DNA of 64,000 nucleotides from Mycolicibacterium phlei (GTDB lineage Bacteria > Actinomycetota > Actinomycetes > Mycobacteriales > Mycobacteriaceae), in NCBI RefSeq assembly GCF_001583415.1, contig NZ_CP014475.1:4154001-4218000 (forward strand), given 5' to 3'. Both the position numbers and the translations under genes were made by a program. The notes below the pieces were generated by a model. The model had not been told where the DNA came from. It did not search any database and saw only the letters and a list, made by a program, of their open reading frames with translations. This document shows, in pieces, positions 23,679-33,297 of this stretch (the stretch's first letter is position 1; each line of letters starts with the position of its first letter).

Positions 23679-24992
23679 ATGGAACGTGCAGCTCGGTCAT
23701 ATCTACGCGCGGGCATCGGAATAGTTGGCGCGAGCGCAATCGCGTTAGCTCCGTTATCTCCGGTGGCGCCGTCCGACCTCCGGGTTCCGGCGCCTCCGCT
23801 GACGAGCCAGGTGCAGCTCAACGCCTCGGTCAACCCGCTGCAGGTCTACCTGGACCTGGTGCAGAACACCGGCGAGAACATCGGCGTCCTGTTCCAACGC
23901 GTGCTCGAGAATCCGGCGCCCATCCTGCGCCAGGTACTGCTGAACCAACTGGCCATCGCCGAGGAGCTGCTGCCCGCCCTGCAGGAGGCCGGCGGCGCGT
24001 TGTTCGACAACCTGCAGAACATCGCGGCACCGGCGCTGCAGCACGCGTTCGAGTCGGTGCTCGCCGGAAACTTCACCGCGGCGGCCAACGACGTCGTGAC
24101 GGCGCTGTTCCAGCCGCTGGTGTTCGCGGCGCTGCCGCTGCTGCCCGCGCTCCAGGCCGCGGTCCAGGCGCCGATCGAGGGCATGCTCAGGGTCGCGGGG
24201 CACTTCCAGGAGATCACCGCGCTCGGCACGCTGGCGTTGATCGCGCCGTTCTCGAGCACGATCTTCTCCACCGGTGAGGCTCTGCAGAACATCGCCGACG
24301 CGGCGTCCGCCGGCGACCTGCTCGGTGTGGCAGCCGCGGTCATCGCCGCACCCGGAATCGTCATCAACGGTTTCCTCAACGGGTTCGGTGTCGACGGCGG
24401 CCTGTTCAGCGGCGGCCTCGGAACGTTCAACACCCTGCTGAACCTCCGCGATGTCATCGCCAACGCGCTCAAGCCGCCGGCCACCACCGCGGCCGGCACC
24501 GAGGCACTCACGGAGGCGGAGGCGGACACCGCGGCCCTGTCGGATGCGACCGCCGAGTCCAGTGGGGCCGCCGCGCGATCCGCGGCGTACACCTCGGAGG
24601 AGTCCGACGGCGGTTCCGGCGCAACCCCGGCAGCGGGCGTCGCCGACACCGACGACGAGAACAGCGAAGCCCCCGACGAGGTGGAGGATGTCACCGAGGA
24701 CGTCACGGATGAGGACGCCGTGGAGGACGTCATCGACGAAGAGGACGCTGAAGAGGACGCTGTCACCGACGAGGACGAGGACGTCACCGAGGACATCGAT
24801 GACGACCTCGCCGATGACCTCGCCGATGACCTCGCCGATGACGAGGACGCCGGGGAGGACACCGGCCCGACGGACGACAACAAGGCCACTCCGGGCGGGA
24901 CCGGTAGCGACGAGACCGGCAGCGACTCCGACGACAGCGGAACGTCCGACGACGGTGGATCCGACGGCGGGTCCGACGGCGACTCGGAGTAG
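23679..24992 (+). CDS. Acidic-tail secreted protein, paralog 3 of 3
   Basis: 437 residues. Signal region (YLRAGIGIVGASAIALAPL), helical domain with N-P-L-Q-V-Y, N-P-A-P-I-L-R-Q, L-N-Q-L-A-I-A-E-E, A-S-A-G-D-L-L-G, I-N-G-F-L-N-G-F-G and N-L-R-D-V-I-A-N-A-L-K-P landmarks, then a tail of about 145 residues rich in D and E. The tail contains a short tandem repeat (DDLA three times, encoded by 12-bp units around 24801-24843). The ATG at 23679 is chosen because an upstream in-frame stretch reads through AT-rich regulatory DNA. The end converges on lpqW with a shared hairpin between. Function unknown; possible roles in ion or ligand binding at the envelope are speculation. Confidence 0.7.
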   Translation: MERAARSYLRAGIGIVGASAIALAPLSPVAPSDLRVPAPPLTSQVQLNASVNPLQVYLDLVQNTGENIGVLFQRVLENPAPILRQVLLNQLAIAEELLPALQEAGGALFDNLQNIAAPALQHAFESVLAGNFTAAANDVVTALFQPLVFAALPLLPALQAAVQAPIEGMLRVAGHFQEITALGTLALIAPFSSTIFSTGEALQNIADAASAGDLLGVAAAVIAAPGIVINGFLNGFGVDGGLFSGGLGTFNTLLNLRDVIANALKPPATTAAGTEALTEAEADTAALSDATAESSGAAARSAAYTSEESDGGSGATPAAGVADTDDENSEAPDEVEDVTEDVTDEDAVEDVIDEEDAEEDAVTDEDEDVTEDIDDDLADDLADDLADDEDAGEDTGPTDDNKATPGGTGSDETGSDSDDSGTSDDGGSDGGSDGDSE

Positions 24993-25016
24993 TCCCGGCG
25001 CCAACTAGAAGACGGT

Positions 25017-25042
25017 CGGCCCCCTCGCCTCGAGGGGCCGAT
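25017..25042. terminator. Hairpin between paralog 3 and lpqW
   Basis: TCGGCCCC (25017-25024) pairs with GGGGCCGA (25035-25042); after a one-base bulge TCG pairs with CGA and closes a 3-nt loop. It begins 25 nt after the paralog 3 stop and 4 nt before the lpqW stop, so it can serve both convergent genes. The left arm and flank GGTCGGCCCCCTC are identical to those of the paralog 2 hairpin. Confidence 0.75.
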
Positions 25043-25045
25043 CTG

Positions 25046-26947
25046 TTATCTGGGCGTCTTCGTCCAGCGGCCCGCGTCACCGACGATGCCGACCGGCACG
25101 GCACCGGACAGGCTGACGTTCTGCACGCTGGGGCCGGCGGCGACGATCGTGGTGTCCTGCAGGATCGGCAACACGGTCGCCATGTTCCACAGTCGTGGTT
25201 CGACGGCGGTGATGACGTCGGCGATGTCCTCGCTGCCGTCGAGCGCGGCGTCGATCTTCGGCTGGATGCTGCGGTCGCAGATGCCGGTGATGTTGCTCGG
25301 CGCCTGCACGAGCTCCCCGGTCTCGGGCGCCGAGCCCGGCGGGGTGGTGGTGGGCGTCGTCGTAGCGGTGGTCGTGGCCGGGGCCGCAGAGATGGTCGGG
25401 GCCGCAGACGTCGTCGCGGGGGCAGCCGTCGTCGATGTCGTCGTGGGTGGCGGCGAGCCGGGCTGCGCGGTCGGCACCGCCGTCGCCTCCAGCGCGCGGC
25501 AGCCGTAGCGCGACGCCAACGCCGTCGCGAGGTCCCCGCCGGCGTGATGCCAGCCCACCACGGCGTCGACCCGGTTGTTGGGCAGGGCGTCGCCGTAGAG
25601 CACCGGCGGATCCAGCGCCGACACCGACGCCGCGATGCCGACGTTGCGCAGCTGGTCGGCCGCGGTGTTGGCGACGGCGACCGACGTGGGGTCGTTGGCC
25701 GCCACACCGATCACCAGCGACAGCGGCACACCGTCCTTGACGATGCGACCGCGGCCGGTGTCCGGCGGGGGCACCCCGGGTCGCTGGGGTGGCGGCGTCT
25801 CGACCGGCTCGACCTCGTAGCCGGCCTCGGCCAGCAGCCCGAGGGCGTCCTCCTTGCTCATCGCGGGCGGCGCCGTCGGCACGTACCCGGGATCCGACGG
25901 TGACCGCACCTGCGCCTGCGCCAGCGTCACGGTGTTGTCGTCCCCGGCGCCGACAGCGGCCAGCAGATCCACGTCGAGCAGCCCCATAATCGCTTTGCGC
26001 ACAAGGGGATCCGCCAGCGCCGGCTGCTGCGCCCGCAGCGTCAGCTGCATCACCCGCGGGGTGACGATCCGCGAGGTCCGCACGTCCGGGATCGCCGACA
26101 GCTGCGCGAACGCCGCCGCCCCGCCGTGCACCTGCGCCACCTGGGTGTCGCCGTTGCGGATCGAGTCGGCCAGCGCGGCGGAGTCGCCGCCGCGGCGGAA
26201 CAGCACCTGATCGGGTTTGGCGGGCGGCCCCCAGTAGCGGTCGTTGCGTGCCAGCAGGATCTCGTCGCGCTGCGGGTCGATGGTCTCGACCCGGAACTGC
26301 CCGCCGGTGACGGGCAGCGCCCGCGCCAGCCCGGACGCGAACCCGCCGGGGATGTCCTTCACGATGTGCGCGGGCAGGATGTTGTTGAACAGCTCCCGCC
26401 ACGCCGGATACGGCTGGGAGAACGTCACCACCGCGGTCTTACCGCCCTCCACCGACTGCACCCCGGTGATCAGGTCGTAGCCGGCGGGGTCGACGACGCC
26501 GGGCTGGCTGACCATCTGCCGCCACAGGTACCAGAAGTCGTCGGCGGCGATCGGCGCGTTGTCCGTCCAGGAGGCCTCCGGGCGGATCTTGTAGGTGACG
26601 GTGAACGGGTCCTCGTTGGTGACCTCCGCCGACTCCAGCAGCGTGGTGTCGAGCTCCCAGCGCGAGCCGGTCGGCGTCGTCGGGTCGGGCACCGGACGGA
26701 ACGAGCTCGGCAGCACCAGCGCGCTGATCGCCGCGTTCACCGGCGACTGATCCGACAGCAGATGCGGGTTGAACCCGGGGCCGATCCAGTCGATGGCCAT
26801 GATGATCTGCGTCGCCTTCGGCGGTGGTGGCGGCGACGTCTCGGTGGTCTCGGTGCTCTGCGGCGCGGGCGGCGGGCTGACCGTGCATCCGGCTACGAGC
26901 GTCAGCAGCGCGGACAGCGCGGCGACGACTCGGAGCGGATTCGACAC
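25046..26947 (-). CDS. lpqW: Lipoprotein LpqW (solute-binding family 5 type)
   Basis: 633 residues, GTG at 26947. Signal peptide with lipobox LVAGC, then a Pro/Thr linker and an extracytoplasmic substrate-binding-protein fold (SBP_bac_5: a W-x-L-D-T strand, F-T-V-T-Y-K-I-R-P-E-A-S-W near residue 120, N-P-F/Y-P-A-W). A long Pro/Thr/Ala-rich insertion lies around residues 490-545. In mycobacteria LpqW influences the balance between PIM and LAM synthesis and acts near PimE, which is encoded 3.5 kb away here. It is a regulator-like protein, not known to be a transporter component. Corresponds to Rv1166. Confidence 0.9.
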   Translation of the reverse strand: MSNPLRVVAALSALLTLVAGCTVSPPPAPQSTETTETSPPPPPKATQIIMAIDWIGPGFNPHLLSDQSPVNAAISALVLPSSFRPVPDPTTPTGSRWELDTTLLESAEVTNEDPFTVTYKIRPEASWTDNAPIAADDFWYLWRQMVSQPGVVDPAGYDLITGVQSVEGGKTAVVTFSQPYPAWRELFNNILPAHIVKDIPGGFASGLARALPVTGGQFRVETIDPQRDEILLARNDRYWGPPAKPDQVLFRRGGDSAALADSIRNGDTQVAQVHGGAAAFAQLSAIPDVRTSRIVTPRVMQLTLRAQQPALADPLVRKAIMGLLDVDLLAAVGAGDDNTVTLAQAQVRSPSDPGYVPTAPPAMSKEDALGLLAEAGYEVEPVETPPPQRPGVPPPDTGRGRIVKDGVPLSLVIGVAANDPTSVAVANTAADQLRNVGIAASVSALDPPVLYGDALPNNRVDAVVGWHHAGGDLATALASRYGCRALEATAVPTAQPGSPPPTTTSTTAAPATTSAAPTISAAPATTTATTTPTTTPPGSAPETGELVQAPSNITGICDRSIQPKIDAALDGSEDIADVITAVEPRLWNMATVLPILQDTTIVAAGPSVQNVSLSGAVPVGIVGDAGRWTKTPR

Positions 26948-26993
26948 GCTGTTCAGGGTATCGGCCCTCGTGCAGTGGTCCCCGCGCGTGACC

Positions 26994-28883
<1,890 letters not shown>

Positions 28884-28938
28884 TTCCAGATTGTCGCAGT
28901 GCGGTCGGCCAATCACGAAAACGAGAGATGCCCGTCAC

Positions 28939-29106
28939 TTGAAGCCCAGCAAGCTCGCCGACCTCAAGCCGAAGAAGAAGTGCTGTCGCAGCAAACCGCG
29001 GTGCAAGCGCTGTCCGGTGGTGCTGCACCAGGTCCGCAAGGCCGAACGCCACGGCGCCAAGGGCAAGGATCTGGTGAAGGTGTACGAGCGGGCGCGCGGC
29101 AAGTAG
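28939..29106 (+). CDS. Small basic Cys-rich protein, 55 residues
   Basis: Starts at a TTG (28939); no ATG or GTG is available in frame. The product is strongly basic (about a third K/R) with a CC...C..C cluster (KKKCCRSKPRCKRCP, residues 11-25) that could bind zinc, followed by a helical H-Q-V-R-K-A-E-R-H-G stretch. The composition and size resemble ribosome- or nucleic-acid-associated small proteins. It is divergent from typA with 55 nt between starts. Conservation could not be checked; the family is not named by me. Confidence 0.6.
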   Translation: MKPSKLADLKPKKKCCRSKPRCKRCPVVLHQVRKAERHGAKGKDLVKVYERARGK

Positions 29107-29195
29107 TTGCGTTGGCACAGCGCCACCGGCACCTGCGAGGATTCACAGCCGAGTGCCGGAAATCCGCGCTACCGTTGATTTCAGGAGGTGGCGAG

Positions 29196-29456
29196 ATGGC
29201 GCTCTACGAGATCTCCACCGTCATTTTGATCGGGCTGCTGGCGACGGCGACCGTCGCGGCGATCTACATCGGGTTGTTCGGCTTGATGGGCGCGGCGTAC
29301 ATGGTGCGGTGCGCGAACTGCCACCACCTGACGCTGACGTCGTCGCGACAGTCGCCGCAGGCGTGTGTGCACTGCCGGCATCCGGCGCTGCTGCACCCGG
29401 TGTACACGCTGCACCACCACACGGTGCCGGTGCACCGCGACGGCCTGCGCTACTGA
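29196..29456 (+). CDS. Small membrane protein with zinc-ribbon-like C-terminus
   Basis: 86 residues, ATG at 29196 with AGGAGG 7 nt before it. One N-terminal transmembrane helix (about residues 8-35), then CANCHH and CVHC (two CxxC pairs, about 17 residues apart) that look like a zinc ribbon, then a His-rich tail (LHHHTVPVH). Likely membrane-anchored and metal-binding, topology unknown. Its last 7 nt overlap the convergent mutT2 end. Occupies, with the preceding gene, the place where M. tuberculosis has narGHJI. Confidence 0.7.
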   Translation: MALYEISTVILIGLLATATVAAIYIGLFGLMGAAYMVRCANCHHLTLTSSRQSPQACVHCRHPALLHPVYTLHHHTVPVHRDGLRY

Positions 29457-29842
29457 CCCGTCAGCGCGCAACGCAGGTCGTCGAGCCAGGTGCGATCGGC
29501 GGGAACCCAAGGGAGAGCTTCGAGTTCGTCGACGGTGATCCAGCGCAGGGCCCGGTGGTCGTTGGCCTGCAGGGTGCCGCCGGTCTGGGTGACGCGGTAG
29601 GCCCGCAGGATCAGCGACGGCCCGATCGCGACGTCGGCGCCGACGCGGGCGCCGACGGTGACCTCGACGCCGAGTTCCTCCTGGAGTTCGCGGGCCAGTG
29701 CGGCCTCGTCGCTCTCCCCCGCCGCGACCTTGCCGCCGGGCAGCTCCCACAACCCGGCCAGCTCGGGCGGCCGCTCCCGCTGGGCCACCAGCAGCGCGGC
29801 GCCGGAGATCAGCGCACCGGCGACGACGATCTGATCTGACAT
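29450..29842 (-). CDS. mutT2: Nudix pyrophosphohydrolase MutT2
   Basis: 130 residues, a minimal MutT. The Nudix box is canonical: GGKVAAGES, seven residues, then RELQEELGV. It hydrolyses oxidised or modified nucleoside triphosphates (8-oxo-dGTP, 5-methyl-dCTP and dCTP are reported for the mycobacterial enzyme) to monophosphates and so protects DNA. Position next to the pterin dehydratase and pimE matches Rv1160. Divergent from the dehydratase gene by 27 nt. Confidence 0.9.
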   Translation of the reverse strand: MSDQIVVAGALISGAALLVAQRERPPELAGLWELPGGKVAAGESDEAALARELQEELGVEVTVGARVGADVAIGPSLILRAYRVTQTGGTLQANDHRALRWITVDELEALPWVPADRTWLDDLRCALTGQ

Positions 29843-29869
29843 CGCGACTGAAGGTATACCGTCGGACCC

Positions 29870-30154
29870 ATGGCTGTGTTACCGGACGACCAAGTGGACG
29901 CCGCGCTGGCCGATCTGCCCGGTTGGGAGCGCGCCGACGGTGTCATCCGCCGCTCGATCACGTTTCCCGCCTTTCTCGACGGCATCGACGCGGTTCGCCG
30001 CGTCGCCGAGCACGCCGAGGCCAAGGATCACCACCCGGATATCGACATCCGCTGGCGCACGGTGACTTTCGCGTTGGTCACGCACTCGGAGGGCGGCATC
30101 ACCGACAAGGACATCGCGCTGGCGCGCGACATCAACGCGATCGTCGGCCGCTAG
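29870..30154 (+). CDS. phhB: 4a-hydroxytetrahydrobiopterin dehydratase (PCD/DCoH family)
   Basis: 94 residues, full-length single-domain PCD. The active-site signature is intact: A-K-D-H-H-P-D-I-D-I-R-W (residues 50-61) with the H-H-P catalytic trio, then V-T-H-S-E-G-G-I-T-D-K-D near the end. The family dehydrates the carbinolamine form of pterin cofactors; in bacteria without aromatic amino acid hydroxylases the role may lie in molybdopterin or pterin handling. Corresponds to Rv1159A. The end overlaps the convergent pimE gene by 23 nt. Confidence 0.9.
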   Translation: MAVLPDDQVDAALADLPGWERADGVIRRSITFPAFLDGIDAVRRVAEHAEAKDHHPDIDIRWRTVTFALVTHSEGGITDKDIALARDINAIVGR

Positions 30155-31292
30155 CGGCGATCCACGCCAGCGTCGCCAGCGTCGCGACGATGTAGACCAG
30201 CCCAGCCCACGCCAGGTACCAGGGCCGGGCGATCTCCCAGATCGACGGCTGGGCGAAGCTCAGCAGCCAGGGCACCCCGACCGCCGTCAGCGCCAGCCAG
30301 CCCCAGCCCAGCACCCGCGCGCCCGGCCGCGCCCGCAGCGGGCCGTGCAGCAGCCAGATCATCAGCGGGACCAGCCACACCCAGTGATGCGTCCACGAGA
30401 TCGGGGACAGCAGCAGCCCGAACAGCTGCACGACGACGATCGCGCCGAGCCGGTCGGCGGCCCCGCCGACCGCACGCCAGGCCAGCAGCGCCAGCACGGC
30501 CGTCACCGCGATACCGGCCAGCACCGCCGGGCCGTAGCCGGCGTCGTGGCCGAGGATGCGCGAGATCCCGCCGCGCCAGGACTGGTTGAACGACGTGCCG
30601 ACGGGACCGACGCGGTCGGCGTCGCCGAGCAGTTCGAAGAAGTAGCGGTGCGTCTGGCCGCCGACCACCAGCGCCGAAATCCCAACGGTGGCAAAGAAGA
30701 CCACCGCGGAGAAGACGACGGTCGCCCACCGGCGGGCACCCGCGAAGTACAGCCCGGACACCGCCGGGGTGAGCTTGATGCCCGCGGCCAGGCCGACCAG
30801 CAGCCCGGACAGCCACCACCTCGTGCTGTAGACGGCGTAGAGCACGGCCAGCACCAGCAGCACGTTGATCTGGCCGTAGTCGAAGGTGCTGCGCAGCGGC
30901 TCGGTCCAGATGCCGACGGCCGTCCAGACCATCGCGATACGGCGGTCGCCGCCGCCGAGCAGCCGCTGGCTGATCCGCACCACGCCGTAGAGCGCGGCGA
31001 TGATCCCGAGCTGCCACAGGAACGCCAGCAGCCCGAACGGGATCAGGTGCAGCGGATAGAACACCACGGCCGCGAACGGCGGATAGGTGAACGGCAGCGG
31101 GAAGTCCGGCGTCTGGTCGGCGTAGACGTAGTCGTAGAGGGCGCCGGGGCCGTCGATCTCGCCGGCCCCGCCGACGTAGACGTGCAGGTCGACGAAGTTC
31201 GCACCGTTGGGCACCAGGTACGTCCATGCCAGCCGCGCCACGATGCTGGCCACCAACACCAATGGCGCCGCGGCGGCCAGACGGGCGGCCAA
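30132..31292 (-). CDS. pimE: Polyprenol-phosphate-mannose-dependent alpha-1,2-mannosyltransferase PimE
   Basis: 386 residues, a GT87-type GT-C glycosyltransferase with about ten membrane helices. The conserved extracytoplasmic Asp is in the F-V-D-L-H-V-Y loop (about residue 35), and the family's F-T-Y-P-P-F and F-D-Y-G-Q-I-N segments are present. It adds the fifth mannose to PIM4, committing to polar PIMs, with polyprenyl-phosphomannose as donor on the periplasmic side. The start is a TTG at 31292; homologs carry a somewhat longer N-terminus, so the true start may be upstream. Corresponds to Rv1159; functionally linked to lpqW in this window. Confidence 0.88.
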   Translation of the reverse strand: MAARLAAAAPLVLVASIVARLAWTYLVPNGANFVDLHVYVGGAGEIDGPGALYDYVYADQTPDFPLPFTYPPFAAVVFYPLHLIPFGLLAFLWQLGIIAALYGVVRISQRLLGGGDRRIAMVWTAVGIWTEPLRSTFDYGQINVLLVLAVLYAVYSTRWWLSGLLVGLAAGIKLTPAVSGLYFAGARRWATVVFSAVVFFATVGISALVVGGQTHRYFFELLGDADRVGPVGTSFNQSWRGGISRILGHDAGYGPAVLAGIAVTAVLALLAWRAVGGAADRLGAIVVVQLFGLLLSPISWTHHWVWLVPLMIWLLHGPLRARPGARVLGWGWLALTAVGVPWLLSFAQPSIWEIARPWYLAWAGLVYIVATLATLAWIAASGRRSR

Positions 31293-31350
31293 ACGCGACG
31301 CTGACGGTTGGGCTGCGGTCGAGGTGTCGATTTCTCGACTCTAACGACCG

Positions 31351-31421
31351 GTCACCGTTCTCCCACGCTTGAGTAACGGTTGAGTCACCGCCACACGTGT
31401 CACTTGAGTAACACCAGTAAC
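31351..31421. promoter_or_regulatory. Array of GTNAC half-sites between pimE and an Ala/Pro-rich protein gene
   Basis: Six same-strand GTCAC/GTAAC pentamers start at 31351, 31373, 31384, 31399, 31408 and 31417. Steps are 22, 11, 15, 9 and 9 bp, so the last three form a 9-bp-period triple direct repeat and the second and third are one helical turn apart. GTNAC direct repeats resemble the binding pattern I recall for the envelope-stress regulator MtrA; the assignment is inference. The array sits 50-120 nt before the ATG at 31470 and in the divergent pimE upstream region. Confidence 0.5.
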
Positions 31422-31469
31422 GACGTAGCTTCGCGTGCAGGCCTGCTTAACAAACTGATTGGGAGAACC

Positions 31470-32024
31470 ATGCACAGCACCGGAAAACTGCTCGCGACCA
31501 CCATGCTCGCCGCCGCGGGTGCGGTCTCGGCCGCCGTGGCGTTCAGCGCCACCGCCGCCGCCCAGCCCGCCGCCCCCGCGCCCGCCCCCAGCGTGCCCGG
31601 CATTCCGATCGTCGAGCAGCTGGCGACCAACCCGGCTGCCGCCCAGCAGCTGGTCCAGGGCTTCACGTCGCTGCTGAGCAACGCGACCGCCCCGGCGCAG
31701 CCTGCGGCCCAGCCGCCGACCGCGACGGCGACCCTGACGCTGCCGCAGCCGCCCGCCGCGCCGACGACGGGTGCCGCGCCGCTGACCAACACCACCCCGG
31801 GCACCGCACCGGTCAACCCGGCGGCCAACCTGCTGACCGGTCTGCCGACCGGCCTGGCGTCGCTGCTGCCGGACTCGGCGCTGGCCAGCCTGATCCCGGC
31901 GGCCGCCAACGCGGCGCTGCCCAGCGCGCCGGCCCCGGCGGCCCCGGCGGCTCCGGTGGCGCCGGCCCCGACGGGTACGACAGGCGTCGCGCCGCTGCTC
32001 TCCCCGCTGTCGGCGCTGCCCTGA
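31470..32024 (+). CDS. Ala/Pro-rich secreted protein (Rv1158c-like)
   Basis: 184 residues. Signal peptide (MHSTGKLLATTMLAAAGAV, cleavage near A-T-A-A-A-Q-P), then a mature chain more than half Ala, Pro and Thr with a short helical patch (I-V-E-Q-L-A-T-N-P-A-A-A-Q-Q-L) and a closing Pro-Ala repeat. Ribosome-binding site GGGAGAA before the ATG. No catalytic motif; the composition is that of mycobacterial cell-wall glycoprotein candidates. The Rv1158c match rests on position and composition only. Confidence 0.72.
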   Translation: MHSTGKLLATTMLAAAGAVSAAVAFSATAAAQPAAPAPAPSVPGIPIVEQLATNPAAAQQLVQGFTSLLSNATAPAQPAAQPPTATATLTLPQPPAAPTTGAAPLTNTTPGTAPVNPAANLLTGLPTGLASLLPDSALASLIPAAANAALPSAPAPAAPAAPVAPAPTGTTGVAPLLSPLSALP

Positions 32025-32086
32025 CCGGCGCCTGAGCACCACCGGCGACCCCGAACCGTTCACCCCTACCAGGCACTGAGGGAGCT

Positions 32087-33022
32087 ATGACCGCTCACAT
32101 GTCACCTCGCAAGATGTTCGCGACGGTCGCCGTCTCGGTCGGCTCGTCGGCCACGCTGCTGTTCGGCGGCGTGGCCGGCGTGGCCGCCGCGCAACCCTCC
32201 CCGGCTGCGCCGATCGACGCGCTGCAGGCGCCCGGCCTCGCCGCGATCGAGAGCATCGGCCCCGCGATCCAGCAGGCCGCGGCGGATCCGACCAACGCCG
32301 CGTCGACGCTGATGGCCGCGGCCGCGGTGTTCGCCGGCGACGCGATCGCACCGCCCGCCTCCCGGGAGGTCGCCACGGCGGTGAACCAGTTCGTCGCCCA
32401 CACCCCCGCCCCCGGCGCCATTCCGGGCACCGAGGCGCACCTGCCCGCGGGCATCAACCCGGCGCACGCCGTCGGGCCGGTCGAGGAGCTGCCGGAGGCG
32501 GCGCTGCCGGCTCCCGAGCCCGCCCCGGCGCCCGCAGACGCGCCGGCGCCCGGACCCGAGGCGGTGCCGGTGGCGGCGGCCGCACCCGGCCCCGACGCGG
32601 CGTTCGGCCCGGACGCCCCGGTCAAGCAGGACTTCCTGTATCCGTCGATCAGCAACGGCTGCCTCAAGGACGGCGGCAACGTGCTGGCGACGGCGATCTC
32701 GGTGGCGGGTCCGGCGAAGATCCCCGCACCCGGCCCCGGCCCGGGTCAGGTGGCCTACGTGTTCACCGCGGTCGGCACCCCCGGCCCGGCGGCCGAGCAG
32801 AAGCTGCCGCTCAACGTCACCTGGGTGAACCTGACCACCGGCAAGTCGGGCACCGCGACGCTCAAGCCGCACCCGGACATCAACCCCGACGGCCCGACGA
32901 CGCTGACCGCGATCGTCGACACCGGCCCGGGCAGCGTCCTGTCGACGATCTTCGGGCAGGTCACAACCACCGAGATGCAGTGTCAGTTCATGCCGACCAT
33001 CGGATCGACGGTCGTTCCGTAA
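32087..33022 (+). CDS. Ala/Pro-rich secreted protein (Rv1157c-like)
   Basis: 311 residues, ATG at 32087 after GGGAG. Signal peptide (SPRKMFATVAVSVGSSATLL, cleavage near V-A-A-A-Q-P), a Pro/Ala/Glu-rich linker (about 130-185), then a ~120-residue C-terminal globular domain with paired Cys (NGCLKD and MQCQFMP) and repeated T-V-N strands suggesting a beta sandwich. It follows the previous secreted-protein gene by 62 nt on the same strand, probably one operon; the pair matches Rv1158c-Rv1157c. Function unknown. A perfect hairpin terminator follows. Confidence 0.75.
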   Translation: MTAHMSPRKMFATVAVSVGSSATLLFGGVAGVAAAQPSPAAPIDALQAPGLAAIESIGPAIQQAAADPTNAASTLMAAAAVFAGDAIAPPASREVATAVNQFVAHTPAPGAIPGTEAHLPAGINPAHAVGPVEELPEAALPAPEPAPAPADAPAPGPEAVPVAAAAPGPDAAFGPDAPVKQDFLYPSISNGCLKDGGNVLATAISVAGPAKIPAPGPGPGQVAYVFTAVGTPGPAAEQKLPLNVTWVNLTTGKSGTATLKPHPDINPDGPTTLTAIVDTGPGSVLSTIFGQVTTTEMQCQFMPTIGSTVVP

Positions 33023-33038
33023 GCACGCATCAGCCATC

Positions 33039-33066
33039 GAGCGCCCGGTCACGCGACCGGGCGCTC
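33039..33066. terminator. Perfect 12-bp hairpin
   Basis: GAGCGCCCGGTC (33039-33050) and GACCGGGCGCTC (33055-33066) with loop ACGC, extendable by one C-G pair. It starts 17 nt after the Rv1157c-like stop and 38 nt from the stop of the convergent small gene, so it can act for both directions. No T-tract. Confidence 0.8.
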
Positions 33067-33103
33067 GGTGTATCCGGCGAACGTCGGATCAGTAGGCCGT
33101 GAA

Positions 33104-33250
33104 TCAGTAGGCCATGAAGAGGATCGCGTCCCGGTCGTAGTCGCGGCCGGGGTGCTTCTCGGACAGGTGCGCCTGCGCCTTCTCGACCAGGTCGTCCTCG
33201 TCCTTACCGACGATCGCTTCACCACACGGGCAGTTCAGATGCGTCTTCAT
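33104..33250 (-). CDS. Small DUF1059-like protein, 48 residues
   Basis: ATG at 33250, GAGG about 8 nt upstream. The sequence starts MKTHLNCPCGEAIVGKDEDD, has a CPC-G metal-site-like turn and a following helix (L-V-E-K-A-Q-A-H-L-S-E-K-H-P) with two His, consistent with a small zinc-binding fold as in DUF1059 proteins. Function unknown. It is divergent from the nitroreductase gene by 47 nt. The frame is certain; the family name is my recognition from the C-x-C-G / H-x-x-x-x-H pattern. Confidence 0.68.
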   Translation of the reverse strand: MKTHLNCPCGEAIVGKDEDDLVEKAQAHLSEKHPGRDYDRDAILFMAY

Positions 33251-33297
33251 ATCCTCACCTTCGCACAGGTCGGCACCGACAGCCTCAAGATATAGGG

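Noticed and set aside
17430..24992. PE/PPE or PE_PGRS membership of the acidic-tail proteins
   Set aside because: No PE or PPE dipeptide motif, no YxxxD/E ESX signal after a helical pair, and no GGAGG repeats; they have ordinary signal peptides.
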